DNA of 14,095 nt, taken from NCBI GenBank assembly GCA_900319595.1, contig ONOZ01000223.1, forward strand, positions 1-14,095. The letters run 5' to 3'. Below are positions 1-9,500 of the stretch, in pieces. The translations under genes and the position numbers were made by a program. Origin of the DNA: an uncultured Bacteroidales bacterium. GTDB taxonomy: Bacteria > Bacteroidota > Bacteroidia > Bacteroidales > P3. The notes below the pieces were generated by a model. That model was not told where the DNA came from and made no database searches. It worked only from the letters and a program-made list of their open reading frames with translations. The stretch's first letter is position 1, and the number at the start of each line of letters is the position of its first letter.

Positions 1-1
1 A

Positions 2-1276
2 AAACAACTTTACGATAAAAAGATTGCTATCATGGGATTAGGTCGTGAAGGACAATCTACGTTACGACTACTAAATGAGATAATGCCTGACAGACAGTTT
101 ATACTATATGATGAGAATCCAAAGAAATTTGAAGAAATCAAAGATTTAATAAAGAATCATCGCTGTTTTTGGTCTAGAGAAGATTTATTGTTTATAAATA
201 AAGAATGTACGCTTATTTTTATTACGCCCGGAATGGCACCTAAAGACTACCCACAATTAGATTTTAATAAATTGACAAATCAATGTAGTATTTTTTTAGG
301 GTTATTTGGTCAAAAATGTATAGGTGTGACAGGAACAAAGGGCAAAAGTACAACAGCATCACTCATTTATCATATAATAAGGCAAACAACAGACAATGTA
401 ATTTTAGCGGGTAATATAGGCGTGCCGTTTTTTGATATTCTAAACGAGATAAATAAGTCAACAATAATCGTTTTGGAATTGTCCTGCCATCAATTGCATT
501 TAATAGAACAATCCCCGCACACTTCCATACTTTTGAATCTGTATGAAGAACATTTAGACCACTACACGAGTTTTGAGGATTATCAAAATGCAAAACTTAA
601 TCTACTATTCAAGGCGACAGATAACGATATATTCATATATAATGGAGATGACGAGATAATCAATAATAGATTGCAAAGCCAATGCTCTAATACAAATACT
701 ATAGATTTTCATTTAAATGATTACCATTGGGATGAACATCCATTTTTGAAAGGAATGCATAATAGATATAATATTATTGCTGCCGTAAAAGCCGTAGAAT
801 CAATAGGTATTGACGAAAAGGAGTCAGTAAAGCATACAATGACTTTTAAAGGATTAGAACACCGAATGCAATTTATAGGAGAAAAAGACGGCATTTTGTA
901 CTATGACGACTCAATATCTACAATCCCACAAGCAACATTGGCTGCAATAAAATCCTTACCTAATGTTTCCACATTAATATTAGGCGGTATGGATAGAGGT
1001 ATTGATTATTCCCCATTAAAAGAACTTAATAATATTGCTACATTAAACAATATTGTATTTGTTGGCAACGCAGGAAAACGTATGTATGAATATATTGGTA
1101 AAAATAAACAATTCAATATCTTGATTACAGATGATTGGCAAAAAATAGTGGAGTTTTGTAAGACAAATGCTCCAAAAGGTACATCTGTTTTGCTATCGCC
1201 TGCTGCAAGTAGTTATGACCAATTCAAAAATTTTGAACATAGGGGTTCTTATTTTAAAAATTTAATTTTTTCATAA
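2..1276 (+). CDS. murD: UDP-N-acetylmuramoyl-L-alanine--glutamate ligase (MurD family), 5' end cut by the window
   Basis: This is a cytoplasmic Mur ligase that adds glutamate to UDP-MurNAc-L-Ala with ATP in peptidoglycan precursor synthesis. The frame is open to the window edge, and the codons before the ATG at 32 encode KKIAI, the first Rossmann strand leading into MGLGREG. The true start is therefore upstream and the ATG at 32 is internal. Counting from that Met: ATP-binding loop GTKGKST at 101-107, the NLYEEHLDHY stretch at 169-178, a lysine in NAKLN suited to be the carbamylated one, and the C-terminal LSPAASSYDQFKNFEHRG that closes the glutamate site. About 424 residues are visible, near full family length. 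Two substrate-site motifs are atypical: DSISTIP at 293-299 where E. coli MurD has DSKATN, and GGMDRG at 318-323 with Arg where E. coli has Lys. This may be a MurD2-like enzyme. It is not followed by ftsW, murG or murC; the next gene is convergent. Confidence 0.93.
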   Translation, partial: KQLYDKKIAIMGLGREGQSTLRLLNEIMPDRQFILYDENPKKFEEIKDLIKNHRCFWSREDLLFINKECTLIFITPGMAPKDYPQLDFNKLTNQCSIFLGLFGQKCIGVTGTKGKSTTASLIYHIIRQTTDNVILAGNIGVPFFDILNEINKSTIIVLELSCHQLHLIEQSPHTSILLNLYEEHLDHYTSFEDYQNAKLNLLFKATDNDIFIYNGDDEIINNRLQSQCSNTNTIDFHLNDYHWDEHPFLKGMHNRYNIIAAVKAVESIGIDEKESVKHTMTFKGLEHRMQFIGEKDGILYYDDSISTIPQATLAAIKSLPNVSTLILGGMDRGIDYSPLKELNNIATLNNIVFVGNAGKRMYEYIGKNKQFNILITDDWQKIVEFCKTNAPKGTSVLLSPAASSYDQFKNFEHRGSYFKNLIFS

Positions 1277-1294
1277 TCAAATATTTTCATAAAA

Positions 1295-1330
1295 AACGGG
1301 AGTAGATTTTTATAAAATTCCACTCCCGTT
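1295..1330. terminator. hairpin terminator between convergent genes
   Basis: There is a perfect 9-bp inverted repeat, AACGGGAGT at 1295-1303 and ACTCCCGTT at 1322-1330. On the minus strand the hairpin is followed by a run of U (the A-run at 1291-1296), which makes it a good intrinsic terminator for the TPR gene that ends at 1350. On the plus strand only a weak U-rich tail follows, so it may also stop murD transcription but less efficiently. It sits 19 bases past the murD stop and about 20 bases past the TPR stop. Confidence 0.85.
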
Positions 1331-1349
1331 AATGTTATGTATATTAGTT

Positions 1350-4300
1350 TTATGGAATAATAATTTCATCTACCGCATTTTGTTGCTCTTTTTCCTTTTT
1401 CGCGTTTTCAAGTTGTTGCTCCATTTGTTTCTTTTCCAAAGCATCGTATTTATCCTGAGCTTCCTTTACAACTTCTTCATTATCATAGTTATCAATAATA
1501 CTTTTCAAAGTCTGCTTTGCCTGAAATTCGTTGCCACGTTCTGCAAATATATCTGCCCACAGAATAAACGATTTTGCCAAATAGTATTCATCTGTAGGAT
1601 TCTTCGCAAACGCTTTTATAATCTTTTCGCTCTCATCAAGATTTTTGTTATTATACTCCATGAGAGCCAATGTATACATACTCTCTGATGCAATTTCTCC
1701 ATTATCCGATTCTTTTATCTTATTAAAATATTCCCTTGCTCTCTCATTTTCCGCAATAGAAAAATAAGACTTTGCAAGTATGTATTCTGCTCTATCCCTA
1801 CTATCCTTTGGTAAATTATTCATATTAGCAACCAGCTCGGCATACTGTATAGCGGAGGCATACTGTTCATTATCATAATACATTTGCATCAAAGCCAATT
1901 TAGCCTTAGTCTTATTGGAAGAAGATGTGGCAATACTATCCAAACGAGTATAAAGAACTATTGCTTGTGTCTTATCATTTTTCTCATAATAAGATGCAGC
2001 ATTGACAAGTGCCTTTTCTGTATATTGAGTCGCCGGTTTCATTGCCAATTTAGAATAATATGCGGCTGCCTGTATGGTATCTCCCGTATGCATTAAACAA
2101 TCCGCTAAGTAATATGTTACTTTATCTGAATTTGGAGTATTAGGAAAAGATTGCAAATACTTCTCAAATGAAACAACTGCCTGTTGGTACTTTTCATTCA
2201 TATACTGATTTTCTGCAGTTTGGTAAAGCATACTCTCTTTTTCTGCATCGGTAACAGTAACATTAGGTATAGTCTTGACATAATCAAAATATTCATCTGT
2301 TTGTCCTTTATCCATATAAATGTTCTTAATAGTTGATAAGGCAGCTTTAGACTCGATTGAATTAGGGTATTGCTTTACCAATTTGTCGAGTGTAGATAGT
2401 GCTGCATTATTATTACCTGCTTGATATTGTAACATACCTATTTTTCCTAAACTTTCTTTTATATTTGCTGAGTGAGGATACTCTCTAATCAATTGTTGGT
2501 AAGTAGATAATGCTTTATCGTTTTCGTCCAATGCAAGATAGGTGTTTGCTAATTCGTATGTCATGTTAGGACGATATATTGAAGATGGATATTTATCTAT
2601 TGCCGTTTGCAAAGTTTGAGATTTCGCTTTATGATTGCTACTTGCACCTTGAGCCATTGCTTTTTGGTAATAAGCATAATCCGAATTATTCCTACCCTCT
2701 CCTATCACCATATCATAATATTTAATTGCACCAGAAAAATTACGAGTCATATATTCGCAATCTCCAAGACGTAATTTGCTATCATTAATTATAGTAGAAG
2801 TGATGTTCTTGGTCTTATTTTCAATCACTTTCAGGTAATAGTTTTTAGCAAGTGCATATTTCTTTTGTTTAAATAGATTATAGGCCATAGAGTAATCGGC
2901 ATTATCTGCATATGACGAAGTTTTGTAAGATGGTGTTGAGTAGAATTTATTTAAAGCAATAATACTGTTGGAATATTCATCAATTTTGTAGTAACTCTCC
3001 GCCTGTAAATAGTATGCAGATGCTGTAAGTGTATTGTTATGTGGGTATTTCAAAGATTTATCAAATGTCTGAATGGCTTGTCTATACCGCCCAATGTTAT
3101 AAAGTTCAATGCCACGATTCACGGCAATCTTTTGGTAAATTTCATTCATCTGCTTGGTACGATTATCCATCTGCTCCATTAACTCCATTGCATCCTTATA
3201 GTTACGAGTACGCTCATATAGTTGCACAAGGTAGTTCTGGGCATCTTTTTTCTTTGGAGAATTAGGATATTTTTTGATATATGTTTGAAAATTTTTGATT
3301 GCCTCGTTGTAAGGGCCTGGGTCGTTGATGCAAAGTTTAGAATAATCAAACATACTCTCCATTTGAATTTCTGTATCAAAAGACATTTCACTTGCTCCTT
3401 TGTAAGCATTTTTAGCAAGCGTTGTATCCATTACTTGCAAATAACAATAACCTAAATAATATAAGGAATTCTGCCCCATTTTATCGTTTCCTTCGGCTGC
3501 TTTTTTCAAATAATCTATTGCATTTGCATATTCGCCTGTCTGCATCAAACAATATCCCATCAAATAGTTATCATCTCTATTTACTGCTTGATTACTTTCT
3601 ATAGACTTTTTAATATATGGTAACGCCTCTGCATACTGTCCTTTTTTATAGTAAGCATCGCCGAGCATTCGGTTCAATTCTGTTGCTCTTTTACTATTTA
3701 TAGATGTTTCCGATAGTTGCGGAGCCATTTCTATTAAATTATCATAATCTCCATCTAAATAATAAATCTGACATATATAATAAGGTACTACACTTTTAAA
3801 GTATTTATCTTTTTGTAATTCTTTAAATTCTCTTAATGCTTGTTTGTACTTGCCTTGTTCATAAAGAATATGTGCGTAATAGTACTTTGCGGGAGATGAA
3901 TACACACTTTCGCTATCTTTTACCTTTTCAAACGAAGACAAAGCACGTTCATACGAACCATTTAAGAATAAACAATATCCTATTTTATAATAATACTCCA
4001 AACGCTCACTCTTACTTAGTGCCTCAACGTCAATTAACTGATAAGTTTCTAAGGCTTTAGCATATTCGCTTTTCTGTATATACCAATTTGCAATATAGAA
4101 AACTGCTTTTGTTACCCTTTCGCTATTTGGAAATAAAGCTATATACTCGTTAAACAATACTTCAACATCATTATTCATCAAATAATAAGCACACATTGCC
4201 CTATTAAAATACAAATTATTCAACTTATCGCTTTGATTATCAAAATTATACAAATCCGATGCAATGGAAGAATATTGTTTTATTAAAAGCGAATAATCGT

Positions 4301-4463
4301 TATAAGCGTCCGAATAGTTACGGGCTAAATATTTTTCTTCGGCACTCCTTTCCAATGCGTTATATTCCTGTGTAGAAAGCGTATTTTGTGCATTTACTAC
4401 ATTTGCTGTAAAGAGTAAGAACGCACCTACTAATCCTATTGTTTTTATTATTTGATTTTTCAT
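1350..4463 (-). CDS. large exported tetratricopeptide-repeat (TPR) protein
   Basis: The 1037-residue protein begins with a clear signal peptide (basic MKNQIIK, hydrophobic core, likely cut VNA|Q at 25/26). There is no lipobox cysteine and no other membrane segment, so a periplasmic location is expected. Almost the whole mature chain is degenerate TPR helices: units with the pattern Y..G.Y..A...F..., such as YCLFLNGSYERALSSFEKV, spaced about 34-38 residues apart. Some units resemble the YbgF/BamD-like TPR_6 class. The C-terminus changes to a charged, Gln/Glu/Lys-rich helix (about 1005-1030) ending in VDEIIIP. TPR arrays bind partner proteins, so this is probably a scaffold in the cell envelope; no enzymatic motif is visible. 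It is monocistronic in this window, convergent with murD and divergent from the helicase. Proteins of about 1000 residues of this kind are common in Bacteroidales, but I do not recognise an assigned function. Confidence 0.9.
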   Translation of the reverse strand: MKNQIIKTIGLVGAFLLFTANVVNAQNTLSTQEYNALERSAEEKYLARNYSDAYNDYSLLIKQYSSIASDLYNFDNQSDKLNNLYFNRAMCAYYLMNNDVEVLFNEYIALFPNSERVTKAVFYIANWYIQKSEYAKALETYQLIDVEALSKSERLEYYYKIGYCLFLNGSYERALSSFEKVKDSESVYSSPAKYYYAHILYEQGKYKQALREFKELQKDKYFKSVVPYYICQIYYLDGDYDNLIEMAPQLSETSINSKRATELNRMLGDAYYKKGQYAEALPYIKKSIESNQAVNRDDNYLMGYCLMQTGEYANAIDYLKKAAEGNDKMGQNSLYYLGYCYLQVMDTTLAKNAYKGASEMSFDTEIQMESMFDYSKLCINDPGPYNEAIKNFQTYIKKYPNSPKKKDAQNYLVQLYERTRNYKDAMELMEQMDNRTKQMNEIYQKIAVNRGIELYNIGRYRQAIQTFDKSLKYPHNNTLTASAYYLQAESYYKIDEYSNSIIALNKFYSTPSYKTSSYADNADYSMAYNLFKQKKYALAKNYYLKVIENKTKNITSTIINDSKLRLGDCEYMTRNFSGAIKYYDMVIGEGRNNSDYAYYQKAMAQGASSNHKAKSQTLQTAIDKYPSSIYRPNMTYELANTYLALDENDKALSTYQQLIREYPHSANIKESLGKIGMLQYQAGNNNAALSTLDKLVKQYPNSIESKAALSTIKNIYMDKGQTDEYFDYVKTIPNVTVTDAEKESMLYQTAENQYMNEKYQQAVVSFEKYLQSFPNTPNSDKVTYYLADCLMHTGDTIQAAAYYSKLAMKPATQYTEKALVNAASYYEKNDKTQAIVLYTRLDSIATSSSNKTKAKLALMQMYYDNEQYASAIQYAELVANMNNLPKDSRDRAEYILAKSYFSIAENERAREYFNKIKESDNGEIASESMYTLALMEYNNKNLDESEKIIKAFAKNPTDEYYLAKSFILWADIFAERGNEFQAKQTLKSIIDNYDNEEVVKEAQDKYDALEKKQMEQQLENAKKEKEQQNAVDEIIIP

Positions 4464-4485
4464 ATTCTATTGTATATTGATTGTG

Positions 4486-4493
4486 CGAAATTA
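4486..4493 (-). promoter_or_regulatory. weak candidate -7 element for the TPR gene
   Basis: Read on the minus strand this is TAATTTCG, one mismatch from the Bacteroidota -7 consensus TAnnTTTG, and it lies 22 bases upstream of the TPR start codon. No TTTG-like -33 element is found at the expected 19-21 bases further upstream. The assignment rests mostly on position. Confidence 0.25.
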
Positions 4494-4566
4494 ATATAAA
4501 TATTTTATTCCTTGCCATTTAAATATTTTTTTTTATCATATCTTTACAAAAAATCCATATTAAGAT

Positions 4567-4597
4567 TTTGTATAACTCCAAAAAATTACTACCTTTG
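4567..4597 (+). promoter_or_regulatory. Bacteroidota-type promoter of the DEAD-box helicase
   Basis: A -33 box TTTG at 4567-4570 and a -7 box TACCTTTG at 4590-4597 are separated by 19 bases. This matches the known Bacteroidota sigma factor consensus (TTTG, 19-21 bases, TAnnTTTG). Transcription would start a few bases later, giving a leader of only about 25 bases before the ATG at 4628. No Shine-Dalgarno site is visible in the AT-rich leader, as is usual for the phylum. Confidence 0.75.
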
Positions 4598-4627
4598 CAA
4601 ACGAAAAATCAATAAATATACATATAG

Positions 4628-6316
4628 ATGACCTTTGAAGAATTAGGACTTGAACAACCATTGATAAAAGCGGTAAGAGATTTAGGATTTGAAAATTGTA
4701 TGCCTATACAAGAACAAACAATTCCTATCATTTTGCACTCCGAAGCCAATATTGTCGGTTTAGCACAGACAGGGACGGGTAAAACAGCGGCTTTTGGTTT
4801 GCCTATTATAAATAACATTGTACGTAGTGCAAATAATGAACAAAGAAAATTTAAAGATAATAAAAAAACTTCACGTAATACCTGCACATTGATTATATGT
4901 CCTACAAGAGAATTGTGTATTCAAATTGCAAACGATTGTAGAAAATTTGCTAAATATATTTCTTGGCTCAGAATCACAGCCGTTTATGGAGGTGCATCTA
5001 TTGACGGGCAGATTAAAGAATTAAAAAAAGGTGCAGATATTATTGTTGCAACGCCCGGACGTTTAATAGATTTGCTTGATAGAAAGAAAATTTTTCTTGA
5101 TGAATTGAAATATCTTGTTTTGGACGAAGCAGACGAAATGCTTAATATGGGATTTAAAGAGGATTTAGATAATGTTTTTACTCGTACTCCACAAGAAAAA
5201 CTTATTTTTATGTTCTCTGCCACAATGAACAAGGAAGTGGAACGCATAGCCTCATCATATATTGATAATCCTATAAAAATTCAGATTGGACAACGTAACC
5301 AAGGCTCAGAAAATGTTAAACATTTCTATTATTTGGTACATCAAAAAGATAGATACTTAGCATTGAAACGTATTGCAGACTATTACCCAGACATTTACGC
5401 TATTGTTTTTTGTCGCACCAAGATTCAAACGCAAGAAGTAGCTGATATGCTAATCAAGGACGGATACAATGCAGATAGTTTGCACGGAGATTTGTCCCAA
5501 GCTCAAAGAGACCATGTTATGAGCCGTTTTCGCTTGCGTAATATCCAACTTCTGGTGGCTACTGATGTTGCTGCACGAGGTTTGGACGTAAATAATCTAA
5601 CCCATGTTATAAATTATGAACTGCCTGACGAATTGGAGCAATATGTTCATAGAAGCGGACGTACTGGAAGAGCAGATAAACAAGGTATATCCATTGCAAT
5701 TATAAATTTTAGGCAAAAAAAACGAATCAAATCTTTGGAACAAATCCTTAAAAAATCTTTTCAGCAAGCCAAAATCCCTACCGCCAAAGATGTCTGCAAA
5801 AAACAACTATTCAACCTTATCAATAGAGTCGAAAATGTAGATACCGCATATGATGAAATAGATGCTTTTATACTAGAAATTAGCAAAAAACTTTCTTGGT
5901 TAGATAGAGAAGATTTGATAAAACATTTTGTATCTTTGCAATTTGAAGAGTTGTTGAAATACTACAAGGATGCTCCTGATTTGAATGTAGATGAAATTGC
6001 TGAAAAAGAAAAACAAAAACGCGAAGATAAGAAACGTTCAAAACAAAAAGGCAAACAATCAAGACAACGAGATTTCAATAAGAGTCATTTTGCAAAATTG
6101 GTTATCTCCTTTGGCTATAAAGACAAAATTGTCCCACAACGAATTATAGGCATGATAAACGAATATACCCCAAGCAAACGAATAGAGATTGGAAAAATAG
6201 ATATCAATAACGATTGCACTTATATAGAGGTATCAAAAGACGGAGCGGACGATGTAATTGACGCTTTAAATGGCAGAAAAATAAGAGGTAGAGAAATTTT
6301 TATTGAGTTTGCATAA
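4628..6316 (+). CDS. DEAD-box ATP-dependent RNA helicase with DbpA-type RNA-binding domain
   Basis: This is a cytoplasmic RNA helicase of the DeaD/CsdA/DbpA group, likely acting in ribosome assembly or in RNA unwinding in the cold. All core motifs are intact in the 562 residues: Q motif near MPIQEQ (25-30), motif I AQTGTGKT 46-53, Ia PTREL 92-96, GG 121-122, Ib TPGR 142-145, II DEAD 166-169, III SAT 197-199, IV IVFCRTK 259-265, V ATDVAARG 311-318, VI HRSGRTGR 341-348. A helical region (about 365-450) leads to a Lys/Arg/Gln-rich linker (about 458-485), then a DbpA RNA-binding domain (486-562, ending GREIFIEFA). A charged insert of roughly 20 residues lies between motifs I and Ia (66-85). The tail resembles that of DbpA, which targets 23S rRNA, but similar tails occur in CsdA, so the symbol is left open. 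No hairpin terminator follows the gene. Confidence 0.95.
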   Translation: MTFEELGLEQPLIKAVRDLGFENCMPIQEQTIPIILHSEANIVGLAQTGTGKTAAFGLPIINNIVRSANNEQRKFKDNKKTSRNTCTLIICPTRELCIQIANDCRKFAKYISWLRITAVYGGASIDGQIKELKKGADIIVATPGRLIDLLDRKKIFLDELKYLVLDEADEMLNMGFKEDLDNVFTRTPQEKLIFMFSATMNKEVERIASSYIDNPIKIQIGQRNQGSENVKHFYYLVHQKDRYLALKRIADYYPDIYAIVFCRTKIQTQEVADMLIKDGYNADSLHGDLSQAQRDHVMSRFRLRNIQLLVATDVAARGLDVNNLTHVINYELPDELEQYVHRSGRTGRADKQGISIAIINFRQKKRIKSLEQILKKSFQQAKIPTAKDVCKKQLFNLINRVENVDTAYDEIDAFILEISKKLSWLDREDLIKHFVSLQFEELLKYYKDAPDLNVDEIAEKEKQKREDKKRSKQKGKQSRQRDFNKSHFAKLVISFGYKDKIVPQRIIGMINEYTPSKRIEIGKIDINNDCTYIEVSKDGADDVIDALNGRKIRGREIFIEFA

Positions 6317-6430
6317 ATACAAGGTTATCAATAATATACAAATCACTGTGAAAAATTAATTAATATCCGAGAATAAAAAATTTTTATCGCTTGTTAGTAA
6401 AATTATACTACATACCTGTTTTTTGCGATG

Positions 6431-6438
6431 CAAAGATA
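6431..6438 (-). promoter_or_regulatory. possible antisense -7 element (TATCTTTG)
   Basis: Read on the minus strand this is TATCTTTG followed by CA, a perfect TAnnTTTG match and the same box as at 14005-14012. The -33 partner is poor: the nearest TTG lies 24 bases upstream instead of 19-21. A transcript from here would run leftward into the helicase 3' end. No minus-strand gene starts nearby. Confidence 0.3.
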
Positions 6439-6456
6439 CAAAAATTTTTTAAAAAA

Positions 6457-6488
6457 TTTGGGCAATAAAACATAATTTTTTAACTTTG
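6457..6488 (+). promoter_or_regulatory. Bacteroidota-type promoter of the M6 metalloprotease
   Basis: A -33 box TTTG at 6457-6460 and a -7 box TAACTTTG at 6481-6488 are separated by 20 bases, a full match to the phylum consensus. The predicted leader is about 40 bases long and AT-rich, ending in ACATAGAT before the ATG at 6534. Confidence 0.78.
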
Positions 6489-6533
6489 TCGCTCCAATTT
6501 GTTAGAAATTACTAAATTAAAAATTACATAGAT

Positions 6534-9500
6534 ATGAAAAAATTTTTCAAATTATTAGTAGTTTTCTTCTACATCATTATTGTAGGAGAAATGAGTGCGA
6601 TTGCTGAACCAGCAAGCCCAAAGCCCATCACTAAAAAACAATCCGATGGTAGTACAATAACCTTTATTCTTCAAGGAGATGAGCATGTACATTGGGCAAA
6701 AACTCTTGATGGTTATACATTGTTACAAAATGGTAATAACGATTGGGTGTATGCCATAAGGAATCAATTAGGTGAGTTGGTTGCCTCCAATGTTATTGCT
6801 TCCAATCAAGAGGAGAGAAATGCTAATCAACAAAGTTTTGTAGCATCGTTGCAAAAAGATTTAAGATTCTCTCAAAGTCAAGTTGCAAGCAAAATGAAAA
6901 CTCTTGGTACGAAATACTATTGGGACCCATTTCCAACTCAAGGGAAAAGTAAAATGCTTGTAATATTAGTAGAATTCTCAGATGTAGCATTTTCTTACAC
7001 TAACAATGATTTCCAAAACTTATGTTCTCAAAGTGGTTACAATGGAACAGGTTCATTTAGAGATTATTATTATGAACAATCTCAGGGTCAGTTTGATGTA
7101 GAAGTTACAGTAGTAGGACCATATACTCTACCTAATAATATGGCATACTATGGTAGTAATACTAATCAAAATCAGAATTATAAAAACTTTGTTACAGACG
7201 TTGTTATGGCTGCTGACTCATATGTAGATTTTTCTCAGTTTGACAATAATAATGATGGCTATGTAGATGGTATAGGTATTTTCTTTGCTGGAACAGCGGA
7301 AAATGTTACAAGCAATCCAGATGAGATTTGGCCACACCAAGGAACTCGCTGGGTGCAAACTAATGATACAACTGCCGATGGTGATTTTATCTATACCGCA
7401 CGTTATATGTGCTTTGCTGAGAAAAGACCTACTGCTTGGGAATATGATGCGAATTTGGACGATTATGTGGTAAGTGAATGTAACATTACAGGAATTGGTA
7501 CCATGTGTCATGAGTTTGGACATATGTTAGGATTGCCTGATATGTACGATACGGATTATGCTGAGTCTGGAGGACGAGCCGTTACAACAGGAAGTTACGA
7601 CCTAATGGCAGGAGGTAATCATAATAATGATGGATATACACCTTGTAACTTGCCGATATATGAAAAGTATATGTTAGGTTGGAATAGTTTGGACACACTT
7701 GATTTGACTGAAACTAAAAACGATAATGAACTCGTTGCTCTAACGAATTATAATGATAAAGGTATAAATATTTCCCTTAATGACGATGAGTTTTATATAT
7801 TGGAAACTCGTAGCAAAAATAGTAAATGGGACGCCTATATTCCATCTTCTGGTATGCTGATTTATCATGGCACTCATTCTATGGTGGATAATGGCTATAA
7901 TGCAGGTAATGCACTAAATGTTGATCCTTCTAATCGTGGCTGGTACATTGTACCATCTACTGGAGAAACTGACGATGGCGATACAAGGTATGCTCCATTT
8001 GCTGGAGAGAGTGGAATAACTTCTTTTTCTCCTACATCTGCAAGTAAGCCTATGTTAAAAGATGGTACTCCTATTGATTTGAAAATTACCGAAATAGCTT
8101 GGAAAAACGACTCTACCATACAATTTAAATACAACTCAAATGATATGTCTATTGAAGTAGAAGACATCGAGGCTATCAATAATACTCAGGACGGCTTTAC
8201 TGCAAAGGGATTCATTACATCAAAAGGAAACCAAATCATTACAGAAAAAGGTATTCTCTACTCTACATCTAACGATTTTGATTATAACAGCGGAAATAAG
8301 GTATTAGACAACAACCTTAGCGACACCCTAAACATTTCTGCAACCATAACAGGCTTAACTGGAGTTAAATATTATTATCGTGCGTTCGCTAAGGCAGGTA
8401 ATGAAATAGCATATTCTCCTATTAAATATACATATACTAAAGTACTTGATATAGACGGACCAAATATTACGTATCAAGGAACTGGAACTCAGACAAAAAC
8501 AGCATTTAGTTTTACTCCAACAAGCAACTGTGCAAAGTATGGTTTTCAAACGGGAGGTACAGGTTGGCTGTCATATTGGTCATCTCAGGAAAATAAGGAC
8601 GAAATAAGTTATCTTGCAACACATTTAAATAATAATAACGGCTATTACACAATCAATAGATCTATATCTTATAGCACTATTCCATACAATGCAGAGAGGA
8701 CTTTATATTGCCTTGCCATAACAACCAGTGGAGATAGTATTTTGTATAAAAAAACATTTATAAATAAACTACCTGCACCTGAGGTAGAAATTTCTGAGGT
8801 GTATGCTGAAGATAACAACGGAAGTATATCTGTAGATTTGGAATATACAAAGAATGAAAACGTTATCAGATATTATACTTTCGTTGGAGATGAGGGTACA
8901 ATTGAGGATTTGGCTCGCCAACACGACTCTACAATGAATCAAGTGTTGAACGTTGCAAAAAATCTAAGTCTTGTTGCAGAATATAACGATGATGAATACT
9001 ATAGCAAAGTAGTTACCAAAGATACAAAATATGAAATCATTGTTTGGGCTATAGGTCAATTAGATACTAATGTTACAAAAAGAAGCTTTATTGTTACAAC
9101 TATAGATACATCAATATGTAGTGGCGACTCTTTCAAGGGAGTAACATATTCTACAAATACCACTATAACAGATATTGTACAACCTTCTTTAAACTATGAT
9201 TCTATTACATTTATAAATATAACTGCAACACCTACAAATTACATTAACCTTACTGCAACTACTTCTAATGGCAAGATTATAGGTAATGTTGCCGAATCTA
9301 TAGTAATAGATAATGTTGCATGTACAAGATTTCAAACAAATAGCGGCGAAAGTATTGATGCACTAACTATTTTGGATGCAGGCTCTATCAATTTTGCAGC
9401 AACGGACTTCAATGCAGATATTATTAAAGACAAACCTATTACTGTACAGAAGAATATCAACTTAAAACAATGGAGTGCCGTAGGATTTCTAACAGACGCC

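Larger units (their letters stand above)
6317..6533. other. intergenic region between helicase and metalloprotease
   Basis: This 217-base AT-rich spacer has no convincing ORF and no GC-rich terminator hairpin for the helicase. Its right half holds the protease promoter. Its middle holds a minus-strand TATCTTTG box and an 18-bp perfect AT palindrome (6442-6459, three A, six T, six A, three T), whose last bases overlap the protease -33 box at 6457-6460. The palindrome could be an operator or just low-complexity AT sequence. Confidence 0.6.

Noticed and set aside
32..34. ATG at 32 as the start of murD
   Set aside because: The preceding in-frame codons encode the first beta strand of the Rossmann fold (KKIAI), and the frame is open to the window edge, so the real start is upstream.
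1332..1688. Plus-strand ORF of 118 codons opposite the TPR gene's 3' end
   Set aside because: It is a Phe/Leu/Ile-rich shadow of the TPR coding strand with no promoter and no family-like pattern.
4540..4549. Second plus-strand -7-like box (ATATCTTTAC) before the helicase
   Set aside because: It ends in TTTA rather than TTTG and lacks a -33 partner at the right distance; the pair at 4567-4597 is a much better match.
6371..6393. AT-rich inverted repeat after the helicase as a terminator
   Set aside because: The stem is almost only A-T pairs and imperfect, with no GC core, so a stable terminator hairpin cannot be supported.
7218..7523. Minus-strand ORF of 101 codons inside the metalloprotease gene
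   Set aside because: It lies opposite the catalytic domain, which is certainly coding, and shows no promoter or recognisable domain.
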